A stretch of DNA of 64,000 bases, taken from NCBI RefSeq assembly GCF_023283985.1, contig NZ_JAKIKU010000008.1:62001-126000 (forward strand), written 5' to 3'. This document shows, piece after piece, positions 17,940-31,300 of this stretch. The notes under the pieces are model-generated. The model worked only from the letters and a program-made list of their open reading frames with translations. It ran no database searches and was not told the origin of the DNA. The translations under genes and the position numbers were made by a program. Numbering within the stretch: position 1 is the first letter of the stretch; every line of letters begins with the position of its first letter. The DNA comes from Shewanella electrodiphila (lineage in GTDB: Bacteria; Pseudomonadota; Gammaproteobacteria; Enterobacterales; Shewanellaceae).

Positions 17940-18442
17940 TCAATATAATTTAACCCATTGAATATCAACGAGCGATATATAAACCAAGATTAAGTCAACT
18001 AAAGGTATTAACTTATGCTACCCCATACGTAATACCCAGCCTCTGATATCAATTAATGATAATGACGATTTATCGACTTAATATATTCATGGCAGATTAT
18101 AATTACATCAATGATTGCACAAAATAAAAACAATTAAAAAAAGTGTAATTTTGGCCTTATATAAGCTTTAATTTCTACCATCTTCACCTAGAATCAATAT
18201 ACTGGTTAAATTACCATCAACTAATTAAGTGACTGAGTAACTTCTAAAATGTGCCACAGATCACATCGTAAAACGTGATCTACAACAACAAACACTCAGT
18301 ATACTCATTGCGAGGTATACCCTTGCGAAATGTGAGGTTTAAACTCAATTCTATAGAGATGAAAAAGCCATTATTTGGCATACAAAACGATGATTAGCCT
18401 GTTTAAGGGCTAACAACTAACAGCAAAGAGTGAGGAAACACC
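17940..18442. other. Upstream region of napA
   Basis: These 503 bases contain no napE-, napD- or napF-sized gene. A near-consensus CRP site lies at 18250-18265. A short frame at 18359-18397 (12 codons, MKKPLFG...) is probably chance. The ribosome binding site GTGAGGA precedes the napA ATG. Confidence 0.55.
18250..18265 (+). promoter_or_regulatory. Probable CRP binding site upstream of napA
   Basis: The sequence TGTGCCACAGATCACA matches the CRP consensus TGTGA-N6-TCACA at nine of ten defined positions, with correct spacing. CRP is a known regulator of anaerobic respiration in Shewanella. It lies 178 bases before the napA start; the promoter itself was not identified. Confidence 0.6.
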
Positions 18443-20926
18443 ATGAGCATAAGCCGTCGCGAGTTTCTAAAAGCCAATGCCGCTACAGCAGCCGCGTCGG
18501 CTGTTGGGCTTGCCTTACCAATCAAAATGGTCCAAGCAGAAGAGAAAGCTGCAGAAATAAAATGGGATAAAGCCCCATGTCGTTTCTGTGGTGTAGGTTG
18601 TAGTGTATTAGTCGGAACAAAAGGCGGTAAAGTTGTTGCGACTCAGGGCGATCCAGAAAGTCCGGTTAACAAAGGTCTTAACTGTGTTAAGGGCTACTTC
18701 CTATCTAAAATCATGTACGGTAAAGACCGTTTAACTTCGCCATTATTAAGAATGAAAGATGGCAAGTATGACAAAGAAGGTGATTTCACTCCTGTTAGTT
18801 GGGATGTTGCTCTAGACACTATGGCTGACAAGTGGAAAGAAAGCATCGCTAAAAAAGGTCCTACTTCTGTTGGTATGTTTGGTTCAGGTCAATGGACTAT
18901 TTGGGAAGGTTACGCTGCATCTAAATTGCATAAAGCCGGTTTCTTAACCAATAACATCGACCCGAACGCACGTCACTGTATGGCATCAGCGGTTGGTGGT
19001 TTCATGCGTACCTTTGGTATCGATGAGCCAATGGGTAGCTATGATGACTTTGAAGCAGCTGATCACTTCGTGCTTTGGGGCGCGAACATGGCAGAAATGC
19101 ATCCAATCCTTTGGTCACGCTTAACAGATCGTCGTTTGAGCCACGCTGGCAGCAAGGTTCACGTGTTATCGACGTTTGAAAACCGCAGCTTCGAACTTGC
19201 CGACAACGCAATGGTATTTAAGCCGCAATCTGACCTAGTTATCTTGAACTACATTGCTAACTACATCATCCAAAACGATGCGGTTAATAAAGACTTCGTT
19301 AGCAAGCACACTAACTTTGCTGAAGGTGTGACTGACATCGGTTACGGCTTACGCCCTGAGCATCCGCTTGAGCAAAAAGCGAAAAACCCAGGTAACGGCA
19401 AATCTAAGCCTATCTCTTTTGAAGAATACGCAAAATTCGTCAGTACTTATACTGCTGAATACGCTTCAGAAATGAGTGGTGTACCAGTTGAAAATCTTGA
19501 AGAAATGGCTAAAGCGTATGCTGATCCTAACATCAAGATCATGAGCTTATGGACTATGGGTATTAACCAACATACTCGTGGTGTTTGGGCAAACAACATG
19601 CTTTATAACATTCACTTGTTAACCGGTAAAATCGCCACCCCTGGTAACAGCCCGTTCTCACTAACAGGTCAACCATCAGCGTGTGGTACCGCTCGTGAAG
19701 TCGGTACATTCTCACATCGTCTACCGGCCGATATGGTTGTAGCAAACCCTAAACATCGTGCAATGACTGAAGAGTTATGGCAGCTACCTGAAGGTACGAT
19801 TCCGCCAAAACCGGGTTATCACGCGGTACTTCAAAGCCGTATGCTTAAAGATGGCAAGCTAAATTGCTACTGGACAATGTGTACCAATAACATGCAAGCC
19901 GGTCCAAACATTAACGATGAAATTTACCCAGGTTTCCGCAACCCAGAAAACTTCATTGTGGTATCAGACCCATACCCAACAGTGACAGCAACTGCTGCAG
20001 ATTTAATCCTTCCTACTGCGATGTGGGTTGAGAAAGAAGGTGCATACGGCAATGCTGAACGTCGTACTCATATGTGGCACCAACAAGTTCCAACTCCTGA
20101 AGGTGCTAAGTCTGACTTATGGCAGCTTGTTGAGTTCTCTAAGCGCTTTAAAGTATCAGAAGTATGGCCTGCAGAGTTAATTGCTAAAAAGCCTGAATAC
20201 GCTGAAAAGACTTTATATGACATTCTATTTGCAAACGGCGTAGTGGATAAATTCCCTAGCTCTGAATGTAAAGGTGACTACAACGACGAAAACGATGCAT
20301 TCGGCTTCTACCTGCAAAAAGGTCTATTCGAAGAATATGCTCAGTTTGGCCGTGGTCATGGTCATGATTTAGCAGACTTTGATACTTACCATGAAAACCG
20401 TGGTGCACGTTGGCCTGTAGTCAATGGTAAAGAGACGGTTCGTCGCTTCGTTGAAGGAAGTGATCCATACGTTAAAGCTGGTGAAGGTTATAACTTCTAC
20501 GGTAAACCTGATGGACGCGCAGTGATTTTTGCTCTGCCATTTGAGCCTGCAGCTGAAGAGCCAAATGAAGAGTTTGACCTATGGATGTCAACTGGTCGCG
20601 TACTTGAGCATTGGCATACAGCCAGTATGACAGCTCGTGTACCAGAGCTGCATAAGTCTTACCCTGATGCACAAGTATTCATGCACCCTAAAGACGCGAG
20701 CAGTCGCGGCCTGAAAAATGGTGATGAAGTGAAAGTAATTTCTCCACGTGGTGAAGTGAAAACGCGTGTTGAAACTAAAGGCCGTAACAAGCCACCTGTC
20801 GGCGTGGTATTTATGCCATTCTTTGATGCTAGACAGCTGGTAAACAAACTATTACTTGATGCAACGGATCCATTATCGAAAGAGACGGATTTCAAGAAGT
20901 GTCCTGTGAAGATTGTTAAAGCCTAA
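18443..20926 (+). CDS. napA: Periplasmic nitrate reductase catalytic subunit
   Basis: NapA reduces nitrate to nitrite in the periplasm with a bis-MGD molybdenum cofactor and one [4Fe-4S] cluster. The 827-residue length is normal. A twin-arginine signal (SRREFLK, residues 4-10) directs folded export. Cluster ligands Cys46, Cys49, Cys53 and Cys81 are present, as is the molybdenum ligand Cys179 in [10 protein letters not shown]. NapB follows after 107 bases. The usual chaperone NapD and electron donors NapC or NapGH are absent from this locus, so they must be encoded elsewhere. A CRP-like site lies upstream. Confidence 0.97.
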   Translation: MSISRREFLKANAATAAASAVGLALPIKMVQAEEKAAEIKWDKAPCRFCGVGCSVLVGTKGGKVVATQGDPESPVNKGLNCVKGYFLSKIMYGKDRLTSPLLRMKDGKYDKEGDFTPVSWDVALDTMADKWKESIAKKGPTSVGMFGSGQWTIWEGYAASKLHKAGFLTNNIDPNARHCMASAVGGFMRTFGIDEPMGSYDDFEAADHFVLWGANMAEMHPILWSRLTDRRLSHAGSKVHVLSTFENRSFELADNAMVFKPQSDLVILNYIANYIIQNDAVNKDFVSKHTNFAEGVTDIGYGLRPEHPLEQKAKNPGNGKSKPISFEEYAKFVSTYTAEYASEMSGVPVENLEEMAKAYADPNIKIMSLWTMGINQHTRGVWANNMLYNIHLLTGKIATPGNSPFSLTGQPSACGTAREVGTFSHRLPADMVVANPKHRAMTEELWQLPEGTIPPKPGYHAVLQSRMLKDGKLNCYWTMCTNNMQAGPNINDEIYPGFRNPENFIVVSDPYPTVTATAADLILPTAMWVEKEGAYGNAERRTHMWHQQVPTPEGAKSDLWQLVEFSKRFKVSEVWPAELIAKKPEYAEKTLYDILFANGVVDKFPSSECKGDYNDENDAFGFYLQKGLFEEYAQFGRGHGHDLADFDTYHENRGARWPVVNGKETVRRFVEGSDPYVKAGEGYNFYGKPDGRAVIFALPFEPAAEEPNEEFDLWMSTGRVLEHWHTASMTARVPELHKSYPDAQVFMHPKDASSRGLKNGDEVKVISPRGEVKTRVETKGRNKPPVGVVFMPFFDARQLVNKLLLDATDPLSKETDFKKCPVKIVKA

Positions 20927-20938
20927 TTTGACTGAAAT

Positions 20939-20970
20939 GTGATGCCTTATCAAATGAAAAAAGGCATCAC
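20939..20970 (+). promoter_or_regulatory. Hairpin between napA and napB
   Basis: A perfect 10-bp stem (GTGATGCCTT / AAGGCATCAC) with a 12-base loop begins 13 bases after the napA stop codon. There is no T-run, so it looks more like an mRNA-stabilising or attenuating element than a full terminator. Confidence 0.65.
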
Positions 20971-21033
20971 TACATCACTAATTTTCTCTATCCATTTATA
21001 AACAGATATAGTGGATATGACGGAGTGTAAACC

Positions 21034-21459
21034 ATGAAGAAAATACTCAGCCTTGCTGCGATAGTGCTCAGTCTTAGCGCATGCTCAGGTCAACAAACAG
21101 CAGAAACTGCTGCGCCAGTAACTGTTAAATCACTTGCTGGCGATGTAGCGATTACCGCAACAATGCCAGCAGATGCTAAAGCGACTTACCCAAGCCGTGG
21201 TACTGCTTTAGCAAGAGATTTTGTGCATATGCCACCGCTCATCCCGCACAGAGACTCATATAAAATTACAGCTAAAAAGAATGGTTGTTTAACTTGTCAC
21301 AGCACTGAGAAAGCTGCGCGTATGAAAGCGACACCTGTTGATAAATCTCACGTCAAAGCTGATGGCACATTTGATGATAAATACTACTTCTGTGTGCAGT
21401 GTCACGTTGCTCAAGCAGACAACAAACAAGCGATTGTTGAGAATACACATACCAACTAA
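21034..21459 (+). CDS. napB: Diheme cytochrome c subunit of periplasmic nitrate reductase
   Basis: NapB passes electrons to NapA. The 141-residue protein has two CxxCH heme sites (Cys85-His89 and Cys120-His124). It also has the family motif HMPPLIPH at residues 65-72, which provides distal heme ligands. The signal region reads LSLSACSG, a good lipobox with Cys17, so the mature protein may be lipid-anchored; classical NapB is soluble. It is the second gene of a napA-napB unit, separated by a hairpin. A GGAG motif upstream supports the start. Confidence 0.93.
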   Translation: MKKILSLAAIVLSLSACSGQQTAETAAPVTVKSLAGDVAITATMPADAKATYPSRGTALARDFVHMPPLIPHRDSYKITAKKNGCLTCHSTEKAARMKATPVDKSHVKADGTFDDKYYFCVQCHVAQADNKQAIVENTHTN

Positions 21460-21488
21460 GCTTTATTAAGTTGCTATTTATAGAAAAT

Positions 21489-21520
21489 AAAATGCCACCG
21501 TCTTTTGACAGTGGCATTTT
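21489..21520. terminator. Terminator after napB
   Basis: A 14-bp stem with one mismatch (AAAATGCCACCGTC against GACAGTGGCATTTT) and a four-T loop ends in TTTT. It can serve napB and the convergent acetyltransferase gene. Confidence 0.85.
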
Positions 21521-21522
21521 TA

Positions 21523-21550
21523 CTTCTTGCTTCTTGATTCTTGATTCAAG
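21523..21550. repeat. Short degenerate heptamer repeat
   Basis: Four consecutive 7-base units (CTTCTTG, CTTCTTG, ATTCTTG, ATTCAAG) lie between the napB terminator and the stop codon of the convergent acetyltransferase gene. Confidence 0.75.
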
Positions 21551-21552
21551 CA

Positions 21553-22020
21553 TCAGCCAAGTAATTTACGCATCACAAAATTATTAATTTTCTGACCTCT
21601 TACCGCCACACTTTGGGCCTCTTCTTCCACAAAGCCATAGCGGCTGAAAAATGGTTTTGCGGTAATACTCACTTCAGCATATAAACTATTAAGCGTTAAC
21701 TTTGCAGCCTTGTTGAAGATCGCTTGCATTAATGCATCACCCACACCTTGCTTTTGAAAATCAGCACTACAATAGAAATGATCGATATAACCGTCATCTT
21801 GAAGATCGGCAAAACCTGCGATAACACCATTAACTTCAGCCACAAACGGATTAATTTTTGTCACTCTTTGTACCCAAGCGCTTTCATTGTATTCATGAGG
21901 CGCCCATGCCGTTACCTCAGCTAACGAATAGTGCTGACTATTAACATTATGGATGGTGTTAAGTTTAAGCTGCCACAAAGGCTTTATGTCGCTTATGGTA
22001 AAACGCCTTACGTTAATCAT
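21553..22020 (-). CDS. GNAT-family N-acetyltransferase
   Basis: The 155-residue protein has the GNAT fold. The acetyl-CoA-binding motif A is clear as QKQGVGDALM near residues 104-113. It is preceded by IDHFYCSADF and followed by a typical FFSRYGF segment, where an aromatic ending marks the last core strand. Proteins of this size acetylate small molecules or N-terminal amines; the substrate is not predictable from sequence. It is convergent with napB and divergent from katG, so it seems to be a single-gene unit. Confidence 0.85.
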   Translation of the reverse strand: MINVRRFTISDIKPLWQLKLNTIHNVNSQHYSLAEVTAWAPHEYNESAWVQRVTKINPFVAEVNGVIAGFADLQDDGYIDHFYCSADFQKQGVGDALMQAIFNKAAKLTLNSLYAEVSITAKPFFSRYGFVEEEAQSVAVRGQKINNFVMRKLLG

Positions 22021-24754
<2,734 letters not shown>

Positions 24755-24902
24755 ACAAAGCTAACTACTTAACACCAAACTAGCCTGTGGTGAGTAGCAC
24801 GCCTACTCACCCGCAGAAAGACTTTTAAACATATTAATTTTTATACCTCAAGTAACACTTAAGGTGTAACAGCTTACAAATATTTAATACGAGGAATGAG
24901 TT

Positions 24903-25373
24903 ATGACAGATATTGATATTGGCATTAGTAAAGAAAACAGAGCAGAGATTGCATATGGTCTAAAACGATTACTTGCTGACTCTTACACCTTATATTTACA
25001 AACTCATAATTTCCATTGGAATGTAACAGGCCTGCAATTTCGCGAATTACACTTAATGTTCGAGGAGCACTATACCGAACTGGCAACTGCAGTCGACGAC
25101 ATAGCAGAACGTATTCGTACGCTTGATGAACCTGCTCCAGGTACTTATAAAGAGTTTGCCGAACTCAGTTCAATTACTGAAGTTGATGGTGTACCTACAT
25201 CAATAGAAATGGTTAAGCTACTGACAAAAGGCCATGAGCAAGTGATAAAAACGGCGCGAAGCGTGTTAAAAATAGCCCAAGAGGCTGATGATGAATCAAC
25301 GGCTTCATTGGTGTCAGATAGAATGGGGATCCATGAAAAAACGGCTTGGATGTTAAGAGCAACCGTTAAGTAA
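24903..25373 (+). CDS. dps: Dps-family ferritin-like DNA-binding protein
   Basis: Dps forms a 12-subunit shell that oxidises and stores iron using peroxide, which protects DNA from Fenton chemistry. The 156-residue protein has the diagnostic HNFHWNVTG motif with His38. Ferroxidase-site equivalents His50, Glu54, Asp65 and Glu69 are in [11 protein letters not shown] and AVDDIAER. The N-terminus is short with few Lys residues, so direct DNA binding is uncertain. It lies downstream of katG on the same strand, with its own GAGGAATG ribosome binding site. Co-regulation with katG under peroxide stress is inferred. Confidence 0.9.
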   Translation: MTDIDIGISKENRAEIAYGLKRLLADSYTLYLQTHNFHWNVTGLQFRELHLMFEEHYTELATAVDDIAERIRTLDEPAPGTYKEFAELSSITEVDGVPTSIEMVKLLTKGHEQVIKTARSVLKIAQEADDESTASLVSDRMGIHEKTAWMLRATVK

Positions 25374-25752
25374 TAAACCCTTATTTTAATACTTACTCTC
25401 TGCAGCGTAATGGAGCTGTGCTAATTATTATATTGGCACAGTTTCATTATCAACACCTGCACCTGCCCGCAGTCAACACAGTCAACACAGTCAACACAGT
25501 CAACACAGTCAACCAGTGTTTAAAGCCCTATCTCAATGCTCTTAAACTACAGCTTGCAACAACTGATTTCAGAATAGACGATTCAAGTTAGCAACCGCAG
25601 TTTTCTACTAAATGCTGACATTGTCTATTAATGACTTTTGTCGAAAGGCATGATTCTAAACAATATATAAATGAAGTTAATTTATTCTCTCACCTTCTTA
25701 TTTAATACAAAGTTAAGTACTTATTTGAACCTAAGTTTGAAAATGACCCATA
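25374..25752. other. Intergenic region downstream of dps
   Basis: No coding frame is visible. It holds a 9-bp tandem repeat (25471-25514) and otherwise AT-rich sequence up to the EF-G terminator. Confidence 0.5.
25471..25514. repeat. 9-bp tandem repeat
   Basis: Four exact copies of AGTCAACAC are followed by a fifth partial copy (AGTCAACC). There are no spacers, so it is a simple microsatellite-like array. Confidence 0.9.
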
Positions 25753-25782
25753 AAAAAACCGCTGCAAAGGCAGCGGTTTTTT
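25753..25782. terminator. Terminator of the EF-G gene
   Basis: A perfect 13-bp stem (AAAAAACCGCTGC with its complement) and a four-base AAAG loop lie just after the EF-G stop codon on the minus strand. Confidence 0.92.
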
Positions 25783-25804
25783 AATTAAAGAGTTTAGTTA
25801 ATAA

Positions 25805-27889
25805 TTACTTATTAGCTTCACGTTCTTTAACTTCAGCAATCACTTTTTCAGCAACACTGTTTGGACATGGTGAGTAGTGAGCAAATTCCATAGAGAATTG
25901 GCCACGACCTGATGTCATAGTACGTAGTGAACCGATGTAACCGAACATTTCTGATAACGGTACGTCAGCTTTAATACGAACACCAGTAACACCAGCCATT
26001 TGGTCTTTGATCATACCACGGCGACGGTTAAGGTCACCAATAACGTCACCGACGTTATCATCTGGGCTGAATACATCAACGTTCATGATAGGCTCAAGAA
26101 GTTGTGCACCGGCTTTAGGCATAGACTGACGGAATGCGCCTTTAGCAGCAATTTCGAACGCGATAGCTGACGAATCAACTGCGTGGAAAGCACCATCTAA
26201 AAGTTCTAATTCAACATCTAATACTGGGAAACCAGCAACAGTACCCGTTCCCATCAATGATGCGAAACCTTTCTCAACTGCAGGCCAGAATTCTTTCGGT
26301 ACGTTACCACCAACAACTTTAGAGCTGAAAGTGAAACCAGTGTTTTGCTCACCTGGACGGATGATGTAGTCAATTTTACCAAACTGACCAGAACCACCAG
26401 ACTGTTTCTTATGCGTGTAGCTATCTTCGATTTCACGAGTAATAGTTTCACGGTAAGCAACTTGAGGTTCACCAACGATTAAGTCAACACCGTAAGTACG
26501 CTTAAGGATGTCTACTTTAATGTCTAAGTGAAGCTCACCCATACCTTTAAGGATGGTTTCGCCTGAATCTTCATCAGTTTCTACGCGGAAAGATGGATCT
26601 TCTGCAATCATTTTACCGATAGCGATACCCATTTTCTCTGAACCACCTTTATCTTTAGGTGCTACAGCGATAGAGATAACTGGCTCTGGGAATACCATTG
26701 CTTCAAGAGTACAAGGATGTTTAACATCACATAAAGTGTGACCAGTTTGAACATTCTTCATACCAACGATAGCGATAATGTCACCAGCTTGCGCTGAATC
26801 TAATTCGTTACGCTCATCAGCTTGCATCTCAACCATACGACCAACACGTTCAGTTTTACCTGTAAACGAGTTAAGGATGGTGTCACCTTTCTTGATTTTA
26901 CCTGAGTAAATACGTACGAAAGTAAGTGCACCGAAACGGTCATCCATGATTTTGAATGCTAATGCTCTGAATGGCTCGTCTACAGAAACTGTAGCAACTT
27001 CACCCGTAGGTTCGCCTTCTTCATCAGTAAGTGGCTGTGGATCAACTTCAACTGGGTTAGGAAGGTAATCAACAACAGCATCAAGAAGAAGCTGCATACC
27101 TTTGTTCTTGAACGCAGAACCACAGTAAGTTGGGAAGAATGCCATTGTACGAGTACCCATACGGATACAACGCTTGATGTCTTCCATAGCAGGCTCTTCG
27201 CCTTCCATGTAAGCTTCCATTAGATCGTCGTCTTGCTCAACAGCAGTTTCGATTAACATTTCACGGTATTCTTCTACCATGTCAACCATGTCAGCTGGAA
27301 CGTCTTCGATCTTGTAGTTTTCAGCTTCACCAGTTTCATCCCATATCCAAGCTTTACGAGTTAATAGGTCAACAACACCTGTAAACTCATCTTCGATACC
27401 AATCGGTAAAACCATAACTAATGGGTTAGCTGCAAGAACATCTTGAGTTTGCTTAACAACGCGTAAGAAATCAGCACCCATACGGTCTAATTTGTTTACG
27501 AAGATGATACGAGCTACTTCTGATTCGTTAGCATAGCGCCAGTTAGTTTCTGACTGAGGCTCAACACCACCAGAACCACAGAATACACCAACACCACCAT
27601 CAAGAACTTTAAGCGAACGATATACTTCAACAGTGAAGTCAACGTGGCCTGGAGTGTCGATAACGTTAAAACGGTGGTCATTCCAGAAACAGCTTACTGC
27701 TGCTGACTGAATGGTAATACCGCGCTCAGCTTCCTGTTCCATGAAGTCAGTAGTAGATTCACCATCATGCACTTCACCGATCTTGTGGATCTTACCGGTT
27801 AGCTTAAGGATACGCTCGGTGGTCGTGGTTTTACCCGCGTCAACGTGAGCGAAGATACCAATGTTTCTGTATTTGGATAATTCGGTCAT
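25805..27889 (-). CDS. fusA: Translation elongation factor G, stand-alone second type
   Basis: EF-G is the GTPase that moves tRNAs and mRNA through the ribosome and, with RRF, recycles ribosomes. At 694 residues it has all five domains. GTPase motifs are AHVDAGKTT (14-22), DTPGH and NKLD. Domain IV contains the typical [11 protein letters not shown] loop. It is not beside rpsL, rpsG or tuf, the usual partners of the housekeeping copy. I therefore infer it is the second EF-G known in several gammaproteobacteria (sometimes called fusB), which may be specialised. It has its own terminator and is probably monocistronic. Confidence 0.93.
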   Translation of the reverse strand: MTELSKYRNIGIFAHVDAGKTTTTERILKLTGKIHKIGEVHDGESTTDFMEQEAERGITIQSAAVSCFWNDHRFNVIDTPGHVDFTVEVYRSLKVLDGGVGVFCGSGGVEPQSETNWRYANESEVARIIFVNKLDRMGADFLRVVKQTQDVLAANPLVMVLPIGIEDEFTGVVDLLTRKAWIWDETGEAENYKIEDVPADMVDMVEEYREMLIETAVEQDDDLMEAYMEGEEPAMEDIKRCIRMGTRTMAFFPTYCGSAFKNKGMQLLLDAVVDYLPNPVEVDPQPLTDEEGEPTGEVATVSVDEPFRALAFKIMDDRFGALTFVRIYSGKIKKGDTILNSFTGKTERVGRMVEMQADERNELDSAQAGDIIAIVGMKNVQTGHTLCDVKHPCTLEAMVFPEPVISIAVAPKDKGGSEKMGIAIGKMIAEDPSFRVETDEDSGETILKGMGELHLDIKVDILKRTYGVDLIVGEPQVAYRETITREIEDSYTHKKQSGGSGQFGKIDYIIRPGEQNTGFTFSSKVVGGNVPKEFWPAVEKGFASLMGTGTVAGFPVLDVELELLDGAFHAVDSSAIAFEIAAKGAFRQSMPKAGAQLLEPIMNVDVFSPDDNVGDVIGDLNRRRGMIKDQMAGVTGVRIKADVPLSEMFGYIGSLRTMTSGRGQFSMEFAHYSPCPNSVAEKVIAEVKEREANK

Positions 27890-28263
27890 GATTCAACTTT
27901 AATGATTAGTTAAGAGGTACACGGAGTATGAAAAAAGCTTAACACACCGCACATCTGGTTATTTTAGGCGCATATTGTAAGTGGGAACCTTCAAATGCGC
28001 AAATAGGACTTGCAAAATTTATCACATTTTGCAAAAAAAAATTGCCTTTAATTTCATTATTCCTAAATAAAACAATAAAATAAAAGTTATTGTTTATTTT
28101 TCAAACAACTTAGTTTTTCAGACCCAAATCGTGTATTTTTTATGACGAATAGGTTGAGTAAGACATTTTTTCTGCAATCGGCAACAAAAAAGCGAATTTG
28201 TATCAATTAATTCAATCTTAATTACGTTAATTTGTGTCGAGTTCAATCTTGCATAGCGATAAA
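27890..28263. other. Intergenic region upstream of the EF-G gene
   Basis: AT-rich sequence without a coding frame. It must hold the EF-G promoter. An AAGAGG-like motif lies about 25 bases before the start. No RNA gene is recognised. Confidence 0.4.
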
Positions 28264-28291
28264 AAATCCCCAGTTTTTCAACTGAGGATTT
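28264..28291 (-). terminator. Hairpin downstream of the carboxylase gene
   Basis: AAATCCCCAGTT and AACTGAGGATTT form a 12-bp stem with one mismatch and a TTTC loop. It lies 52 bases after the carboxylase stop codon, and the minus-strand side ends in a T-run. Confidence 0.7.
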
Positions 28292-28306
28292 AGTTAAGCA
28301 ATTTAG

Positions 28307-28335
28307 TTAGCGTAATAGCATTGCTATCACGCTAA
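28307..28335 (-). terminator. Second hairpin at the carboxylase gene end
   Basis: TTAGCGTAATAGC and GCTATCACGCTAA form a 13-bp stem with one mismatch and a three-base loop, directly after the stop codon. With no strong T-run it may pause transcription or protect the 3' end. Confidence 0.55.
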
Positions 28336-28342
28336 TTGATTG

Positions 28343-31300
28343 TTACTCACCATCAATAGGTAAAATAACAAACAATAAATCGCCTTGAGAAACCTGCTGG
28401 CCATTACCATTCAGAATACGCTCAATTCGGTATTTCTGATTTTCAGGGTACAGCACAGCGTTTTGACGGTTAAATCCAGCTAGAGTTACTTGCGAGAACA
28501 TCTTCATCGCTTCTGTAAGCGCTAAATTCTGATCCACAGTAACAATGTCACCTTCTTTAACAAAGTCTGGCTCACCTGGTGCTGGTGAGGTATAGAAGAT
28601 ACCCGCACCTTGTGCCAATACTTTAAGCTCATTACTTTCAGCAACGCGCAGTGATTCAGTATCTAAACCTACTGTTTCAGCAGCGGCTTCCATTTCTGCA
28701 ACTAGTGCAGGCACATCTAACTCAGCCATTAAGCGCGGCAAGTAGTTAGTATCGTATACACCTTCATTGAACGTCGCATCTTTAAGAATCAACTTCAATA
28801 ATGGAATATTGGTTGCGATACCTTTAATCACGACATTATCAAGATACTCAGACATCTTAGTGACAACATCTTCACGTGATTCGCCGCGAATAATGATTTG
28901 TGCAATTAAGCTATCGTAGTACGGCGATACTTCTTTGCCAGTCTCAGCAATAGAAATGATTTCAATGTCATCACGTTCAGGCATAACGCATTCAGTGATC
29001 ATTCCTGGGTTAGGTAATAACTGCAGTACACCTTCACTATCAAGTGCTGCTTTTTCAGCTGTTACGCGCACTTCCATGGCGTAACCTTGATCAACAGGTT
29101 GTAGATCTTCAATTGAACGGCCCGCAGCAATATCAAACTGTGCACTTACAATATCGATTCCTGATGTCGCTTCCGTTACTGGATGCTCTACTTGAAGACG
29201 GGTATTCATTTCCATGAAATACACTTCGTTAGCATCAAGGTTGTAAATGAATTCAACCGTACCTGCGCCCATGTAATCAGTCGCATCACCTAAAGCACGA
29301 GTATATTCAAGTACACGTTGTTTCAGCTCTTCAGGCAACATAGTAGAACCAGACTCTTCAATCACTTTCTGGTTGTTGCGTTGCACTGAACAGTCACGAA
29401 TACCCAATACTTTGGTGTTACCAAATTTATCACGTAATAACTGAACTTCGATGTGACGCAGAGACGTTACATACTTCTCTAAGTATAAATCGCCATTACC
29501 AAAGGCTGCTGCGGCTTCTGTAGAAGTCTTTTGGAATAAACCAATCATGTCTTCAGGCTTAGTGACAACCTGAATACCTTTACCGCCACCACCTTGTACC
29601 GCTTTAAGCAACACTGGGTAACCAATTTCAAGTGCAACGTTCACCGCTTGCTCAGCGTTAGTCAAAATACCGTGTGAACCAGGTACTACCGGTACATTTT
29701 GGTCCTGTGAAGTCTTAATCGCATTTGATTTGTTACCCATCGTCGTCATTGAATGCACACTTGGACCAACAAAGTTAACGCCATTGTTAACACATAGAGC
29801 CGCAAACTGAGGGCTTTCAGATAAGAAACCAATACCTGGGTGAAGCGCGTCAACATTTTCGTAGTCAGCGACTTTCAATACAGAGTAGGCATTCAAGTAA
29901 CTTTCGTCAGATGTATTACCACCAATACAGACTAGCTTATCGTTCACTTTAAGCATGTCAGCAGGCACTGAAGTCATATCAGGATCTGATGCCACTAACA
30001 CAACATTAATCTTGTTGTCGTGCGCCTTGCGGATCAATTTAACCGCTGTACAGCCACGAGCATGTACTAAGACTTTATCGATTGGCTTCATCAGCTCACG
30101 AGGATCGTCTTGAACAATTTTTTCTTCTATTGCTTTCACTTCAGGCACTAAGCTTGATAGTGCTTTAGCAATGATTTCATTGGCATGTAAATTAGGTAGC
30201 GGCATTAATGGGTCAATGCTTGATAAATGGCTATCTAACGTATCGCTGAACGGATTGTGAACCAAACCAGTCATTGCACCAGGTACTTTCGACAAGTAGT
30301 TCGATAGCGTTGCTGTAGACGGTAAGTAAGCAGGTACTACCATTTGGCCAGCAAATGGCATGTTGGTGCCAGATAGGTAATAAGTTTGCACTAATGGATG
30401 GGTAACAAAACTTGCTTGTGCGCCACCGGTACAATCACCAAAACCAAACATCAATACTGGTAATTCGTTATCACGAACAAAACGCGTGATACGGTCATTA
30501 ACCACAGCCATTGAGAATAGTGCAGCTGCACCTTCTTTGGTTTGCATACCACCAGAACTGATGAAACACACCACTGGCAATTTACGTTTAGCACATTCAA
30601 TCAATAGCGCACTGAATTTTTCAGCACTGGCCATATCGAATGCACCCGCTTGGAAAGCAATATTTGATACAGCAACACCAACGCGATGTTTGTTATCACC
30701 ATGCTCAAAGTCAGCGACACCGGTAATCAAACCACATGGGCGAATGCCTTTGTCTAATGCATCTTCAATTGATAAACGGAAACCTGGGAAGTTAAGTAAG
30801 TTAGCCGACATTTTGTCGCCATTTAACTCTTCAAATTCAGTGAAGAACTTACCTATAACATTCTCCCAACCCATTTTTCCTTGGCGCTTTTCGTCGCGAA
30901 GTACTTTTTGGATTAATAGATCTTGGTAGCCCATGGTGAGGCGGTTCCAGAAATCTTTACGACGACCAATACGCACTGGGTTAATTGCACCTGTGTATTT
31001 GCTTTGGTCTTCTTCACTGTCAAAGTATTCTGGTAATAAACGCTCAAAGAAATACGTCAAGATAACGAATAAGCTGTCGTTTAATTGTGGGTTACCAACA
31101 CTCTTCCATTGCTCTACACGTGTCAGTAATTCTGCACGGTTAGATTGGTCCATGAAGAATTTAAGCCATTTATAGAACTTAGCTTTATCGTTTGCGTCAT
31201 CATTTTTTGAAAGTGCAATATCGATAGAAGTGTGTAATAGCTTATCAACTGACTCACGAGAAAGACTCTTAGACATCATCGCTTCTTTCGAAATCGACGC

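Noticed and set aside
18359..18397. 12-codon leader peptide before napA
   Set aside because: Too short to support, with no ribosome binding site and no regulatory codon pattern.
25471..25514. Possible iteron-type replication origin
   Set aside because: Only four to five 9-bp units, no replication initiator gene and no DnaA-box cluster nearby.
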